This document shows positions 1 to 8,312 of a stretch of 64,000 nt of DNA, piece after piece. A program made the translations under genes and the position numbers. Numbering within the stretch: position 1 is the stretch's first letter; each line of letters starts with the position of its first letter. The notes under the pieces were generated by a model. It did no database searches and was not told where the DNA came from. It worked only from the letters and a program-made list of their open reading frames with translations. Source of the stretch: Rhizobium sp. CF122 (GTDB taxonomy: Bacteria; Pseudomonadota; Alphaproteobacteria; Rhizobiales; Rhizobiaceae); assembly GCF_000282035.1 (NCBI RefSeq), contig NZ_AKKA01000120.1, positions 1 through 64,000 of the forward strand, in the 5' to 3' direction.

Positions 1-484
1 CCGAAGCGTGGTACTGTATTGATGGGCGGTGTGGGTTCGGCATCGTTCGTGCAAGACTGAGCCTCACCCAAGAAGACCTGGCTTGCGCCAGGAGCGCGCC
101 TGCCGCAAGGGCGCGGTCGGCGATAACAGGTACGGTCCACATTCGTGGGTCGTACCGTTTGCCCAGAGACAGGATCCGCCCGCTATCGCCCCTGCAACGG
201 CCGCGCGCTGCCTAGGATTGCCGGACCTGCAGGCTACGCCATGACGGATGAAGCGTTCTCATCAAGAGCAGCTCTCTTTCTGCGCTCGTCCTGAAGCTGA
301 CCAGCGGCCGACCGATCTCTCGGATCTTTCTATCAAACTCGTTTTGGGCCACCGACAGTGGATTGTCGTCAAGACATGACTGAGGTGCGCGCCTACACCT
401 GAGGTTTTTTGATCATATTTTCTGCCGCACAAAGCCGCGTTTTGGCCTAGCCTCAATCAAGCAATACAAGCTTGGGAGGATTGG
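1..484. other. No recognisable gene
   Basis: I see no recognisable protein in this stretch. Short open frames on both strands have Arg/Pro/Ser-rich translations typical of non-coding frames in GC-rich DNA. The last 20 bases hold the GGGAGG ribosome-binding site of the ferredoxin gene at 485. An oxygenase gene (mocD type), which might be expected beside the ferredoxin and reductase, is not present here. It may lie left of the window or be absent. Confidence 0.5.
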
Positions 485-799
485 ATGAGCGCGTGGATTA
501 AGGCCTGTGGGATCGATGACATCGACAATGAGGACGTGATCCGTTTTGATCACGAAGGCAAGACCTTCGCCATATACCGCAGCCCTGATGACAACTTCTA
601 CGCAACCGATGGAATGTGCTCCCACGAAAAGGTGCACCTCGCCGACGGATTGGTGATGGACCACATCATCGAGTGTCCAAAACACAATGGCAGGTTTGAC
701 TACCGTTCCGGCGAGGCACGTGGGGCCCCTGTCTGCGTCAATCTCAGGACATACCGGACAAAGGTGGAAGGCGGCAGCGTCTACCTCGGCCTGGAGTGA
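485..799 (+). CDS. mocE: MocE-family Rieske [2Fe-2S] ferredoxin
   Basis: Small soluble electron carrier of 104 residues. The Rieske ligands are visible as C45-x-H47 and C64-x2-H67, spaced as in Rieske-type ferredoxins that feed electrons to non-haem oxygenases. The MocE family is named for rhizopine (3-O-methyl-scyllo-inosamine) catabolism in rhizobia, and related ferredoxins serve betaine demethylation. The start ATG has GGGAGG a few bases upstream. The stop is 6 bp before the reductase start, so the two are almost certainly one transcript. Rieske identity is firm; the oxygenase partner is not in the window, so the pathway is inferred. Confidence 0.85.
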   Translation: MSAWIKACGIDDIDNEDVIRFDHEGKTFAIYRSPDDNFYATDGMCSHEKVHLADGLVMDHIIECPKHNGRFDYRSGEARGAPVCVNLRTYRTKVEGGSVYLGLE

Positions 800-805
800 C
801 GCGCT

Positions 806-2029
806 ATGGCAGAGTTTGTCATCGTCGGAGGCGGCCAGTGCGGCGCCAGAGCAGCGCTCGCACTGCGTGATCAGGGATTTGATGGTCGCATCACGTTGAT
901 CGGAGAGGAACGGCACCTTCCCTACGAACGTCCGCCCTTGTCGAAAGAGCACCTGATGTCTTCGGAGGGCATCGAGCCGCCTTTTATCGTCAGCAGTGCG
1001 GTGCTCGCAGAGCAGTCGATAGAGATGATGACGGGCGATGCGGCTGTCGGATTGGACCGAGAAAACCGGTCCATTCGACTGGCGAGCGGACGCCGCATTT
1101 CCTATGACAAGCTGTTACTCGCGACGGGTTCATCACCACGACGGCTCCCATCCGTGGAAGGCATGGATCATGTTTTCTATTTGCGCACGCACGACGATGC
1201 ACAGCGGCTATCGCAGCGTCTTGTCCCCGGCGGGCATCTGGCGATCATCGGCGCAGGCTTCATTGGTTTGGAGCTCGCTGCGGCGGCAAGGCAAAGAGGC
1301 CTCGAGGTCACGGTCATCGAAGCTCTGCCGCGTATCCTGATGCGAGCGGTACCGGAAGCAATCGCAGCGCGCGTTCACGCGCTCCACGAGGCCCATGGCG
1401 TCCGCATCCTTTGCGGTACAAGCACCGGGCAAATCGCGGCGCGTGCTGCTGGCATCACCCTCTTCCTGAACAACGGCGAAATCCTCGAGACGACGACCCT
1501 CGTCGTCGGCATCGGCGCCGAACCCCGCTGCGAACTCGCGCAGCAGGCGGGTCTCTCGGTCGAGAATGGTATTGCCGTCAACGCAGCGCTACAGACGAGC
1601 GATCCCGCAATCTATGCCGCCGGGGACTGCTGCTCCTTCCCCTATGGAGGCAAGAGGATCCGTCTGGAAGCATGGCGCAACGCACAGGATCAGGGGGCGC
1701 ATGCATCCGCTAACATGCTCGGCGCGGAAAAGCCTTACGAGATCGTTCCTTGGTTCTGGTCGGACCAATACGATTTCTCGCTGCAGATCGCCGGCCTGGC
1801 CAATGAAACGACGAGCACGATCACTCGGCAGATCGACGAGGAGACGGTGGTGCTATTTCATCTCGCCGACGATCATCGGATTCTAGCCGCAAGCGGCTGG
1901 GGACGCGGCAATCGGATTGCGCGGGACATCAAAGTGGCCGAGATGTTGATCGCACAGGGTGCCAAACCTGCGCCAGACGCGCTATCGTCGCCCGCAGTGA
2001 GCTTGAAATCTCTCCTGTCGCGGTCATAG
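806..2029 (+). CDS. FAD-dependent ferredoxin reductase (MocF-like)
   Basis: 407-residue NAD(P)H-dependent flavoprotein that would pass electrons to the upstream Rieske ferredoxin. Residues 8-13 form the N-terminal GGGxxG FAD-binding turn. GAGFIG at 149-154 is the NAD(P)-binding turn of the second Rossmann fold, and the FAD-contacting AAGD motif is at 271-274. Length and layout match ferredoxin/rubredoxin/putidaredoxin reductases. It lies 6 bp after the ferredoxin gene. By position and family it corresponds to MocF of rhizopine catabolism, but the substrate oxygenase is unknown here. Confidence 0.85.
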   Translation: MAEFVIVGGGQCGARAALALRDQGFDGRITLIGEERHLPYERPPLSKEHLMSSEGIEPPFIVSSAVLAEQSIEMMTGDAAVGLDRENRSIRLASGRRISYDKLLLATGSSPRRLPSVEGMDHVFYLRTHDDAQRLSQRLVPGGHLAIIGAGFIGLELAAAARQRGLEVTVIEALPRILMRAVPEAIAARVHALHEAHGVRILCGTSTGQIAARAAGITLFLNNGEILETTTLVVGIGAEPRCELAQQAGLSVENGIAVNAALQTSDPAIYAAGDCCSFPYGGKRIRLEAWRNAQDQGAHASANMLGAEKPYEIVPWFWSDQYDFSLQIAGLANETTSTITRQIDEETVVLFHLADDHRILAASGWGRGNRIARDIKVAEMLIAQGAKPAPDALSSPAVSLKSLLSRS

Positions 2030-2038
2030 ACTTGCCAG

Positions 2039-2629
2039 TTGACAGGGCGGCGATTTTCGAATGGGAGGGTTTTCCTGCATTGCGTTCACCGAAACGCCGT
2101 CGGCCCCGACTATCTTACATCCGAACTGGTGATCGCCAATTCCGCCGGCCACGAGTTCGACATCGTGCGGTATCTTCTCGGCGAAGAAATCACCTCGGCG
2201 ATTGTCGCAAGCCCTCCGGCCACCCGCAACGCCCCGAACAGGCAGCCGCAGTTCATTTTGCTACAGACCGAATCCGGCGTCGTGATCGACATCGAAGTCT
2301 TCACGGACGCGCAGTATGGCTACGACGTGCGGGCTGAACTTGTCTGCGAGGATGGAACGGTCGCTCTCGACCCGAGCCCAGCAACCACGCTCCGCTCCAA
2401 AGGCCACGACGGATTTCGAACACCTGCCGATTGGCGGCCACGGTTCCGGCAGGCCTATCGTGCGCAATTGGAGGCCTGGACGGCGGGCATCCTCACGCAG
2501 ACGCCCTTGGGCTCACGTGCATGGGACGGCTACATGGCGATGCTGGTGACAAAGGCCTGCCTGCAGGCCTGGAAAACGGGAACCCGCGCGGCAGTCGAGA
2601 TTCCCGAAAGGCCGTCTCTTTATCGGTAA
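2039..2629 (+). pseudogene. C-terminal remnant of a Gfo/Idh/MocA dehydrogenase
   Basis: The 196-residue frame begins with a possible TTG 10 bp after the reductase stop. It matches only the C-terminal catalytic domain of myo-inositol 2-dehydrogenase/MocA-type oxidoreductases: HCVHRN (about residues 14-19), SAGHEFDIVRYLL (35-47) and a C-terminal helix ending near ERPSLYR. The N-terminal NAD-binding Rossmann domain, normally about 120-150 residues with GxGxxG, is absent. In the active-site segment the residue just before SAGH is Asn, where I expect Asp (DSAxH) in rhizobial inositol dehydrogenases. I therefore read it as a truncated, inactive gene joined to the mocEF pair by deletion. The link to inositol/rhizopine metabolism is an inference from family and context. 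Confidence 0.7.
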
Positions 2630-2725
2630 CGGAAAAACCTGGCGAAAATCGGCTCGCAGGCGACGCTCCGGACGGGGAAGTCATTTAGGAACGAGAAACG
2701 ACCCGCTTAACGCGAGGCTGCTTCT

Positions 2726-2992
2726 CTATCGGCAAACCGTTCTGTACCTGGTGATGTAGTGGTTGTGGCTTCGGTGCTGGTAAGGCACCCTCCAGCATAC
2801 GTCGCGGTAAGCGTAGCGCGGCCGGTCATAGTCACGGTACCTTGGGCCGTATCGGTAGTAACGAGGCGGTGGCGGATCGTCATAATACCTCGAGTCGCCG
2901 GAACCGAACTCGAAATAGATACCTTGCGCTTCGGCAGGTGCGCTCGCCAGTAGTGCTGCGAGGCCGGCCACTGCGATAATCAACCGTTTCAT
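2726..2992 (-). CDS. Small secreted Tyr/Arg/Pro-rich protein
   Basis: 88 residues. A clear Sec signal peptide runs from MKRLIIAVAGLAALLASAPA to a likely cleavage after AEA (about residue 22). The mature part is dominated by Tyr, Arg, Pro and Asp (PPPPRYYRYGPRYRDYDR pattern) and has two Cys near the C-terminus (CWRV..., TVCR). The start has a strong AAGGAGAC site. Similar short periplasmic proteins of unknown function are common in rhizobia. No enzymatic motif is visible, so function is unassigned. Confidence 0.75.
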   Translation of the reverse strand: MKRLIIAVAGLAALLASAPAEAQGIYFEFGSGDSRYYDDPPPPRYYRYGPRYRDYDRPRYAYRDVCWRVPYQHRSHNHYITRYRTVCR

Positions 2993-3112
2993 GGTCAGTC
3001 TCCTTTCTCTGGAGATTTAACGCACCAGACCCGTGTATGGTTCACGCGTTTGAGGTCTGATAGGACCTAAGTCCTTCGAGGGACTTGCCTCTTGATGGAA
3101 AAACAGCAGAAG

Positions 3113-3137
3113 AAAAGCCCCGCGGTGTTGGCGGGGC
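3113..3137 (-). terminator. Intrinsic terminator
   Basis: GCCCCGC (3117-3123), a 7-nt loop and GCGGGGC (3131-3137) form a perfect 7-bp GC stem. Read leftward it is followed by TTTT. It would end transcription of the small leftward frame at 3157-3429. Read rightward it is followed by TCTTT, so it may work in both directions. Confidence 0.7.
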
Positions 3138-3156
3138 TCTTTAGTATCGGGACATC

Positions 3157-3429
3157 TCAAAACAACGTGCCTAAGGCGACACGACCTGAAAAAACGCCGC
3201 TGGTTCGTTTCTGTTCCCGACCGTTGTTCGTATTGTCTAGAGATCGATCTATGAACCCGCGCGCCACGTCGATGAAGGCGCGCAACTGCTTCTCGTCTCG
3301 GACTCCTTGGCGATAAAACTCGATGATGATTGAGGCGATCCGTTCGGACTCAACCGGGACACGGTGGTTCCTCCCTCCTCCAGAGGCGGAAAGGAGCCCC
3401 GCAGGAAGCGGGGCAAACGACAGGGACAT
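3157..3429 (-). CDS. Possible small protein, unknown function
   Basis: 90-residue frame. Its middle (ESERIASIIIEFYRQGVRDE then a second amphipathic segment) reads like a genuine small helical protein rather than a shadow frame. A good intrinsic terminator lies 20 bp past the stop in the right orientation. Against it, the ATG at 3429 has no clear Shine-Dalgarno, and the first 25 residues overlap a GCCCCGC...GCGGGGC hairpin (3396-3414), so the true start may be internal or the gene may be decayed. No family recognised. Confidence 0.35.
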   Translation of the reverse strand: MSLSFAPLPAGLLSASGGGRNHRVPVESERIASIIIEFYRQGVRDEKQLRAFIDVARGFIDRSLDNTNNGREQKRTSGVFSGRVALGTLF

Positions 3430-3704
3430 TTGGAAAGGCCAAGGCGCAGTGTGCGAATCGCCTTGGAACTCTACCTAGAACGCGACGCTGGACTGTTGGT
3501 TCCCATTGCCTTGCATGGTCTTCACGCAATGTGGCTTGGTTCCGGGAAAGGGCCTCACCGGCTGGCAGTCTCGGCGCTCGATCTCCCGGGGAATGGCGAG
3601 ACACATTCGCGCCTCGGGCCGCCATACGGCTGGTAGGTATTGGCTTCTCTACCCATAGGATGCATAGCGCGCCGTGGACCGCGCGACGTGGCTAGAACTC
3701 ACGC
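3430..3704. other. No recognisable gene
   Basis: I see nothing assignable in this stretch. Frames on both strands are short and Arg/Gly/Pro-rich, and no strong hairpin followed by a T-run was found. Confidence 0.4.
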
Positions 3705-3953
3705 TCACTGAGCCCGTAAGCACCATGGACGGGCCTGCAAATGGAGACAGACAGGTCCGGATTGGCCGCTGTAGGAGCAGTAGGTATCACGGGCAGGATC
3801 GCAGGACCGGTACGGTGACGCGCACCATTGCTGGTGCTCATTGTGGGACGATGCTTCGGCGGCATCCGACGGCACGTTCTCGGAAACCGGGCTTGCCGCA
3901 AGGTCCGCCACCGCGCGTGTGGCGGCCAAGTTGAAATGTCCGCCATCGTGCAT
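3705..3953 (-). pseudogene. BA14K-like protein remnant
   Basis: The minus frame contains HQQWCASPYRSCDPARDTY followed by CSYSG and GPVC. This fits the signature of BA14K-family proteins (WCxSRYRSYDPxTxTYxxYxGxxxPC), small Brucella/rhizobial immunoreactive or lectin-like proteins. The signal peptide and hydrophobic N-terminus expected in the family are missing, Arg and Tyr positions of the motif are replaced by Pro and Cys, and the frame runs on about 13 residues past the usual terminal Cys. I read it as a decayed copy lying just after the glycosyltransferase. A short divergent functional protein is possible but less likely. Confidence 0.45.
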
Positions 3954-3971
3954 CCAGGCACGATACTCCAG

Positions 3972-4796
3972 TCAACGCCAGATATTGAAGTGGGTCTGCA
4001 TATACTCGATGCACCGCCGATTAGCCTCGTTTCGGTCAACACCTTCAATGGTGGCGAGGAATAGGGAATCGACATCGTGTGCTTCGGTGGGGTTCGGCTC
4101 TTCTAGCCCTGAGGGTAGCCAAATCGGAACGCCCTTGAGGGCAAGCATGCCGGACAACCAATAATCATCAACGGCCCAAAGGACATGAGGAATTTCATAG
4201 GCGATGTCATCGAAAAACTCAGGTCGCACCACGACGCCGCCGAGCCCTTGAAGCACGTCAACGTAGCCGCCTCGCTCAACCAAGCTCGGCATTGGTCTCG
4301 GCAGCTCCATGCGAAGGAACTTGGTCGCTAATTTGTAGCGAAGTCGGCGGGCGCGGAGTGCCATATTCGTTTTGCGCCTGCGCACCGCTCTCGGAAAAAA
4401 CGCCGAAGACTTCGCAAAATCCGTTGGCACATCCTTGCCTATCAGGGCGATACACTCTTTTGGCCGCTCTTCCTGCGCCACAAACAACTGAGACGCCCAA
4501 TTGGGCGGAAATACCTTGTCGTCGTCACAGAACAGAATTTGCACGCTTTTACCTCGGAGGTCGCGCGCCGCAAAAAGCACCTTGGAGGCTGGCCCCATAT
4601 CCTCGTCGGGCCGCACTATTGTAATGCCCTCCGGCACCAGCGGGAGCGAACCGTCATACTCCGGGAACCGGCGATACCGTTTCGGAATGTAAAGTCGGAT
4701 TTCGTCTATCGGGCCGTTCTGCTTTACTAGGCTGTTGAGGGTCGGAGCGAGTTTATCGAAACGTGATGGAATGCTGGAAAGTGATATAATACGCAA
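3972..4796 (-). CDS. GT-A-like glycosyltransferase
   Basis: 274 residues. The N-terminus (RIISLSSIPSRFDKLAPTL) and the acidic motif CDDD at 90-93, in an ILFCDDDKVFPPNW context, resemble the nucleotide-sugar/metal-binding DxD of GT-A glycosyltransferases. A second acidic pair, VDD at 209-211 before YWLSGMLALKG, resembles the acceptor-side ED/DD motif. No membrane segment is visible. The best start is a TTG at 4796, because the conserved-looking N-terminus begins there; no strong ribosome site precedes it. It stands alone on the strand between a BA14K remnant and tRNA-Lys. Sugar and acceptor are unknown; cell-surface polysaccharide is only a guess. Confidence 0.65.
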   Translation of the reverse strand: MRIISLSSIPSRFDKLAPTLNSLVKQNGPIDEIRLYIPKRYRRFPEYDGSLPLVPEGITIVRPDEDMGPASKVLFAARDLRGKSVQILFCDDDKVFPPNWASQLFVAQEERPKECIALIGKDVPTDFAKSSAFFPRAVRRRKTNMALRARRLRYKLATKFLRMELPRPMPSLVERGGYVDVLQGLGGVVVRPEFFDDIAYEIPHVLWAVDDYWLSGMLALKGVPIWLPSGLEEPNPTEAHDVDSLFLATIEGVDRNEANRRCIEYMQTHFNIWR

Positions 4797-4816
4797 CGTG
4801 GATGCTCGTAGGAAAG

Positions 4817-5150
4817 ATGATGCATTTGATGACGGTTCTGCTGGCCGTCTCTGCCACTTCCAGTTGCGCTAAGTCAATGAGAGGGAGCCTAAGCCCTCGT
4901 GAAGCTGTCGTGATCATGCATAAATAGCACCGAGACTGTTTACACCCTCTACACCCGCTTCAGAAACACGACGGCCACCTGGCCTTCCATCGCGCTGCCA
5001 GAACCATTGGAGCGGGAGTTTCAGAGCAAAGCGCGCGCTGCGCAGCTTGACGTGCGAAGCGATGAAGCCCTGGAGAGCCGCTGGAACGAGATTGAGCCCG
5101 CCGCATTCCGGAACAGGAACGTAACGCGAATTTGGCAACCGATTTACTGA
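4817..5150 (+). pseudogene. Two adjoining frames, possible broken gene
   Basis: A 36-codon frame (ATG 4817, stop 4925-4927) starts like a lipoprotein signal (MTVLLAVSATSSC). Overlapping it in another frame is a start-less open frame from 4914 to a TGA at 5148-5150. That second frame has protein-like composition (for example ETVYTLYTRFRN and LEREFQSKARAAQLDVRSDE). Together they could be one gene broken by a frameshift, or two remnants. I do not recognise a family. The location next to tRNA-Lys suggests eroded accessory DNA. Confidence 0.25.
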
Positions 5151-5211
5151 AAAACTGGGCAGCCGAAAACTTCCGCCGCATTCCCAATTAAGTAATGATT
5201 TCAAGATGTTT

Positions 5212-5287
<76 letters not shown>

Positions 5288-5411
5288 GTAACCGCCGTGT
5301 TGCGCGGTGTGAGGGGGCGTATAAACAGGATCGTTCGGCTTGTCTAGCGCCTGCTCGAAAATTCTTTGGTTAAATGCGAAGATTTTTGCGCATGGCTGAA
5401 ATGCAATGAAA

Positions 5412-6323
5412 TCAAAGGTCCAGCGTTCCGCTTGCGATACGCACCGCCTGCCCGCCAATCCGGGCATTCGAGATCGCTCCGCCTTCGATATCCATATGCA
5501 GATGGATCAACGATGGTCGGCCCATTTCCACACCTTGCTCGACCATCACCCCATGGTGTCCGTCCGTCAGGCGATCGAAATGGTGAATGGTGCCGGATAG
5601 CGCGGCCACTGCCGCCCCCGTGGCCGGGTCCTCCACGATCCCCATGCCGCTCGCAAACATCCGCGCATGGAACTTCGCGGCATGGTTTACACCGCCCCGA
5701 CAGTAGATATAGGCAGAGGCAAGCGCGCCATCGACAAAGGGAACGGTCGCTTCCCAAAGTTGCGGGTCGAAATCCATTCGCTGCGCCGCGCCGACGTCGT
5801 GGATGGGAACCATGAGGAATGGCACTCCCGCACTCCAGAGCGATGGCACGTGGTTCTCAAAGCCGATTTCCGTCGTCCTCAGCGACAGCGCATTGGCAAT
5901 TCCAAGCTTGTCGAGCGGCATGGTGATTTGCTGCGACTTCCGCGGCAGGTCGAACTCGGCAAAGCTCGCCTCGCCCTCCCGCAGCCGAACCGCACAACGC
6001 ACCGGCCCGACATTCTCCTCCAGTACCGAAACGAGATCGATGGTCGACTTACCGTGTGCATGCTCGGCAAGAGCGATCGCTGTGCCGACCGTCGGGTGTC
6101 CCGCAAAGGGCAATTCGCGACCGGGCGTGAAGATACGAATCCGCGCCGTATAGGCTGGATTGTCTGCGGGCTGGACGAAGACCGTTTCCGAAAGATTTGT
6201 TTCCTTGGCGATCGCCTGCATGGCGTCATCGCTGAGCTCGTCACCATCGAAGATGACGGCGAGCGGGTTACCGGCGAGTCTGCGGTCGGTGAACACGTCG
6301 TAGACGCTGTAGCTGCGCGCCAC
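5412..6323 (-). CDS. PhzF-family isomerase-like protein
   Basis: 303 residues with the two-lobed PhzF/diaminopimelate-epimerase-like pattern. The NLSETVFV motif carries the likely general acid/base Glu at residue 46. FTPGRELPFAGHPTVG spans about 65-80, and EDPATGAA starts at 231. PhzF of phenazine synthesis isomerises a dihydro-anthranilate, but most family members are of unknown substrate, and no phenazine genes are nearby. The start is GTG at 6323 with AGGAGG five bases upstream. It is the last gene of a leftward run with the Nudix and EEP genes. Confidence 0.85.
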   Translation of the reverse strand: MARSYSVYDVFTDRRLAGNPLAVIFDGDELSDDAMQAIAKETNLSETVFVQPADNPAYTARIRIFTPGRELPFAGHPTVGTAIALAEHAHGKSTIDLVSVLEENVGPVRCAVRLREGEASFAEFDLPRKSQQITMPLDKLGIANALSLRTTEIGFENHVPSLWSAGVPFLMVPIHDVGAAQRMDFDPQLWEATVPFVDGALASAYIYCRGGVNHAAKFHARMFASGMGIVEDPATGAAVAALSGTIHHFDRLTDGHHGVMVEQGVEMGRPSLIHLHMDIEGGAISNARIGGQAVRIASGTLDL

Positions 6324-6388
6324 ATCGGCCTCCTTGTCTCGGTCCTCGTTTCGCCAACCTGCCCGACCAGAAGACCGAGCGCAAGGCG

Positions 6389-7138
6389 TTAAGCGCCTCG
6401 CCTTTCTCCAAAGTACCAGTCGATGACCGGGAGCATCGCAATGTTGTAGGGGTGCGCCTTGGGATCGGCCGAACGTATCGCAACCGCGCCGGCAATCTCC
6501 TTGTCATCGGCTACCAGCATGTGTGCGTGGATCTTCTCAATCACCTCATTCGCGGTCAGATCGAAGCGAAAGAGACGCAGCACCGTTACGGTGCGCCTGA
6601 CATGGCTTGCATAGTACCGATCGCCCGCCTGGGCATCATTGAGGTCAAGCCCCGTCTCCTCGAGCACCTCGCGGCGCATGTTGCCCTCGACGTCGCAGCG
6701 GTCTCCGGAAATGTCCTCGGGCTCCAGAGAGCCGGCGGCGAAATACACCTGGCCGGGATTGGCTGTGTGGCTACCCATGCGGATCGCTACCAGCGCGCCA
6801 TCGGATGTCTCCAAAACAGGATAGGCGAACAGGTGGATGCCACCCTGCCGGCTCGCCTGACGGCGCCACCACATAAATGTCGAAAACGGTATGACGTGGC
6901 CTTCGGCCGCTATACTACCGCTATCGGTCAGCGCCAGCCGCGTCTGAAAGACCATTCGGCCATCGAACAGCGCCGGGTTCGCAGCAGTTTCCTTTTCCCA
7001 GTTTTCCCGAATCGCCTCACGTTGCGCGAGATAGAAGGGATGGTCTCCCGACAGCACGCGGAGATCCAGACCGGCAATCGGAAATACGGTCTGCTCCGGC
7101 GGCCAGCCGGCGAAATCCTCTGAAAAATGAATGCTCAT
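6389..7138 (-). CDS. Nudix hydrolase
   Basis: 249 residues. REVLEETG at 156-163 is the core of the Nudix box. The preceding part of the box is stretched: Gly136 lies about six residues further from it than the classic G-x5-E-x7 spacing, so substrate class cannot be read. Nudix enzymes hydrolyse nucleoside diphosphates linked to another moiety. An ATG at 7138 is chosen because it overlaps the stop of the upstream EEP gene (ATGA), a sign of translational coupling. A longer frame from 7342 would overlap that gene by 200 bp and is rejected. Confidence 0.8.
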   Translation of the reverse strand: MSIHFSEDFAGWPPEQTVFPIAGLDLRVLSGDHPFYLAQREAIRENWEKETAANPALFDGRMVFQTRLALTDSGSIAAEGHVIPFSTFMWWRRQASRQGGIHLFAYPVLETSDGALVAIRMGSHTANPGQVYFAAGSLEPEDISGDRCDVEGNMRREVLEETGLDLNDAQAGDRYYASHVRRTVTVLRLFRFDLTANEVIEKIHAHMLVADDKEIAGAVAIRSADPKAHPYNIAMLPVIDWYFGERRGA

Positions 7139-8244
7139 ATCAAATCCAATGTCATGACAACGGGGCAATGGTCGGAGGCTTTCGGTCGATCCCAGCCCGT
7201 GCGGGGATAACGCTCGACCTCCTGGCCGGGCGGAAAGACGGTGCGATAAGGCTGACCATATCGGATAATCTCCGGCAGGCGGCCAGCATTGGATCTGGCG
7301 AGTGCGTCCGACAACCAGATGTAGTCGAGCTGACACAGCCATTGCTCCTCGGGCCCGCGAGCATGGTAGAGCGTCCAGCGATCGAGCGGATCACGGCGGC
7401 GGACGACGTTCTCGGCAAATCCGTCATGACTGAAGACATCGAGTGCGCTGACGCTCTCGTCTCGATGCTCGAAACGGTACCCTGTGCGGCGCCGTCCTAT
7501 GACGTCGACGCGCTCCTGATAGTCGTTCATGTCGCCGCAGATGACGAACCGCTTGTCATCGATGTGACCGCCGAAGCAGTCCTCGATAATACGGCGCACC
7601 GCCAGCGCCTCGGCCCGCCGCACGGGCATCGTGCCGAGCCTGCTGTCGACGCCTTCCGTGCGCGGTCCGTCCATCGATTTGAAGTGGACCACATAGAGCG
7701 ACAATGGCACGCCACCAATCTCGAGGTCCAGTTCCAGGCAGTCGCGCTTGAAGATCTTGTCGTCGATGCGGTTGGTCAGCGCCAGCTGGTCGTTGAAAAG
7801 CCCGAGATCGCGATAGGTGAGCATCGCATGGCTCTTGATCTGCCTGAGCTCGATCTTCTGCCCGTCGCGCGTCTCTTCCCGCATCAGGACCGCAACGTCG
7901 ATCCCGCGGCTGTCATTGCCCTCGACCAGATATTTTTGCCGATAGCCGTTGCCGACCATCCGGAACAGATAGCCGTATTCGAAGGCCTGCAGCGCCTCCA
8001 TATTGTCGACCTCCTGCAGGCACAGAATGTCGGCGTCGGCATCCGCGATCGCCAGCGCCGTCATCTGCCGGGTATCATCGGTCGAGGAAATCACCCGTGC
8101 CTGCTCGAGCTGCTGGTACACGCCTTCACTACGCACATCGAAAAGCTTGATCACTCGATCCTGGCGCAGCTGGTTGCGGAAGCCGGTGAAGTCGAAACGC
8201 GTCATGAGATTTTCGACGTTGAAAGTGGCGAGGCGAAGCGACAT
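7135..8244 (-). CDS. Endonuclease/exonuclease/phosphatase family protein
   Basis: 369 residues with the metal-dependent EEP fold. Visible motifs are ATFNVENL at the N-terminus, LCLQEVDN with the metal-binding Glu, GDMNDY, and the C-terminal SDHCPVVMTL with the catalytic Asp-His. The family includes DNase I-like nucleases and phospholipid phosphatases. No signal peptide is seen, so it is probably cytoplasmic. It is translationally coupled to the Nudix gene. The specific substrate is unknown. Confidence 0.85.
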   Translation of the reverse strand: MSLRLATFNVENLMTRFDFTGFRNQLRQDRVIKLFDVRSEGVYQQLEQARVISSTDDTRQMTALAIADADADILCLQEVDNMEALQAFEYGYLFRMVGNGYRQKYLVEGNDSRGIDVAVLMREETRDGQKIELRQIKSHAMLTYRDLGLFNDQLALTNRIDDKIFKRDCLELDLEIGGVPLSLYVVHFKSMDGPRTEGVDSRLGTMPVRRAEALAVRRIIEDCFGGHIDDKRFVICGDMNDYQERVDVIGRRRTGYRFEHRDESVSALDVFSHDGFAENVVRRRDPLDRWTLYHARGPEEQWLCQLDYIWLSDALARSNAGRLPEIIRYGQPYRTVFPPGQEVERYPRTGWDRPKASDHCPVVMTLDLI

Positions 8245-8312
8245 CGAGCATTTCCAGTTGACGTTGCACCATTAGTAGTGGCTAGCGCCTGCTTCGGAAA
8301 GACGTTTTGAAA

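Noticed and set aside
3396..3414. GCCCCGC-AGGAA-GCGGGGC hairpin as a terminator
   Set aside because: No T-run on either side and it lies at the 5' end of a possible small frame; kept only as a note there.
5667..6392. 241-codon frame antisense to the PhzF-like gene
   Set aside because: Shadow frame with Arg/Asp-rich composition and no ribosome site.
7168..8310. 380-codon frame antisense to the EEP-family gene
   Set aside because: The minus strand carries clear EEP motifs; the plus frame has no start signal or recognisable motif.
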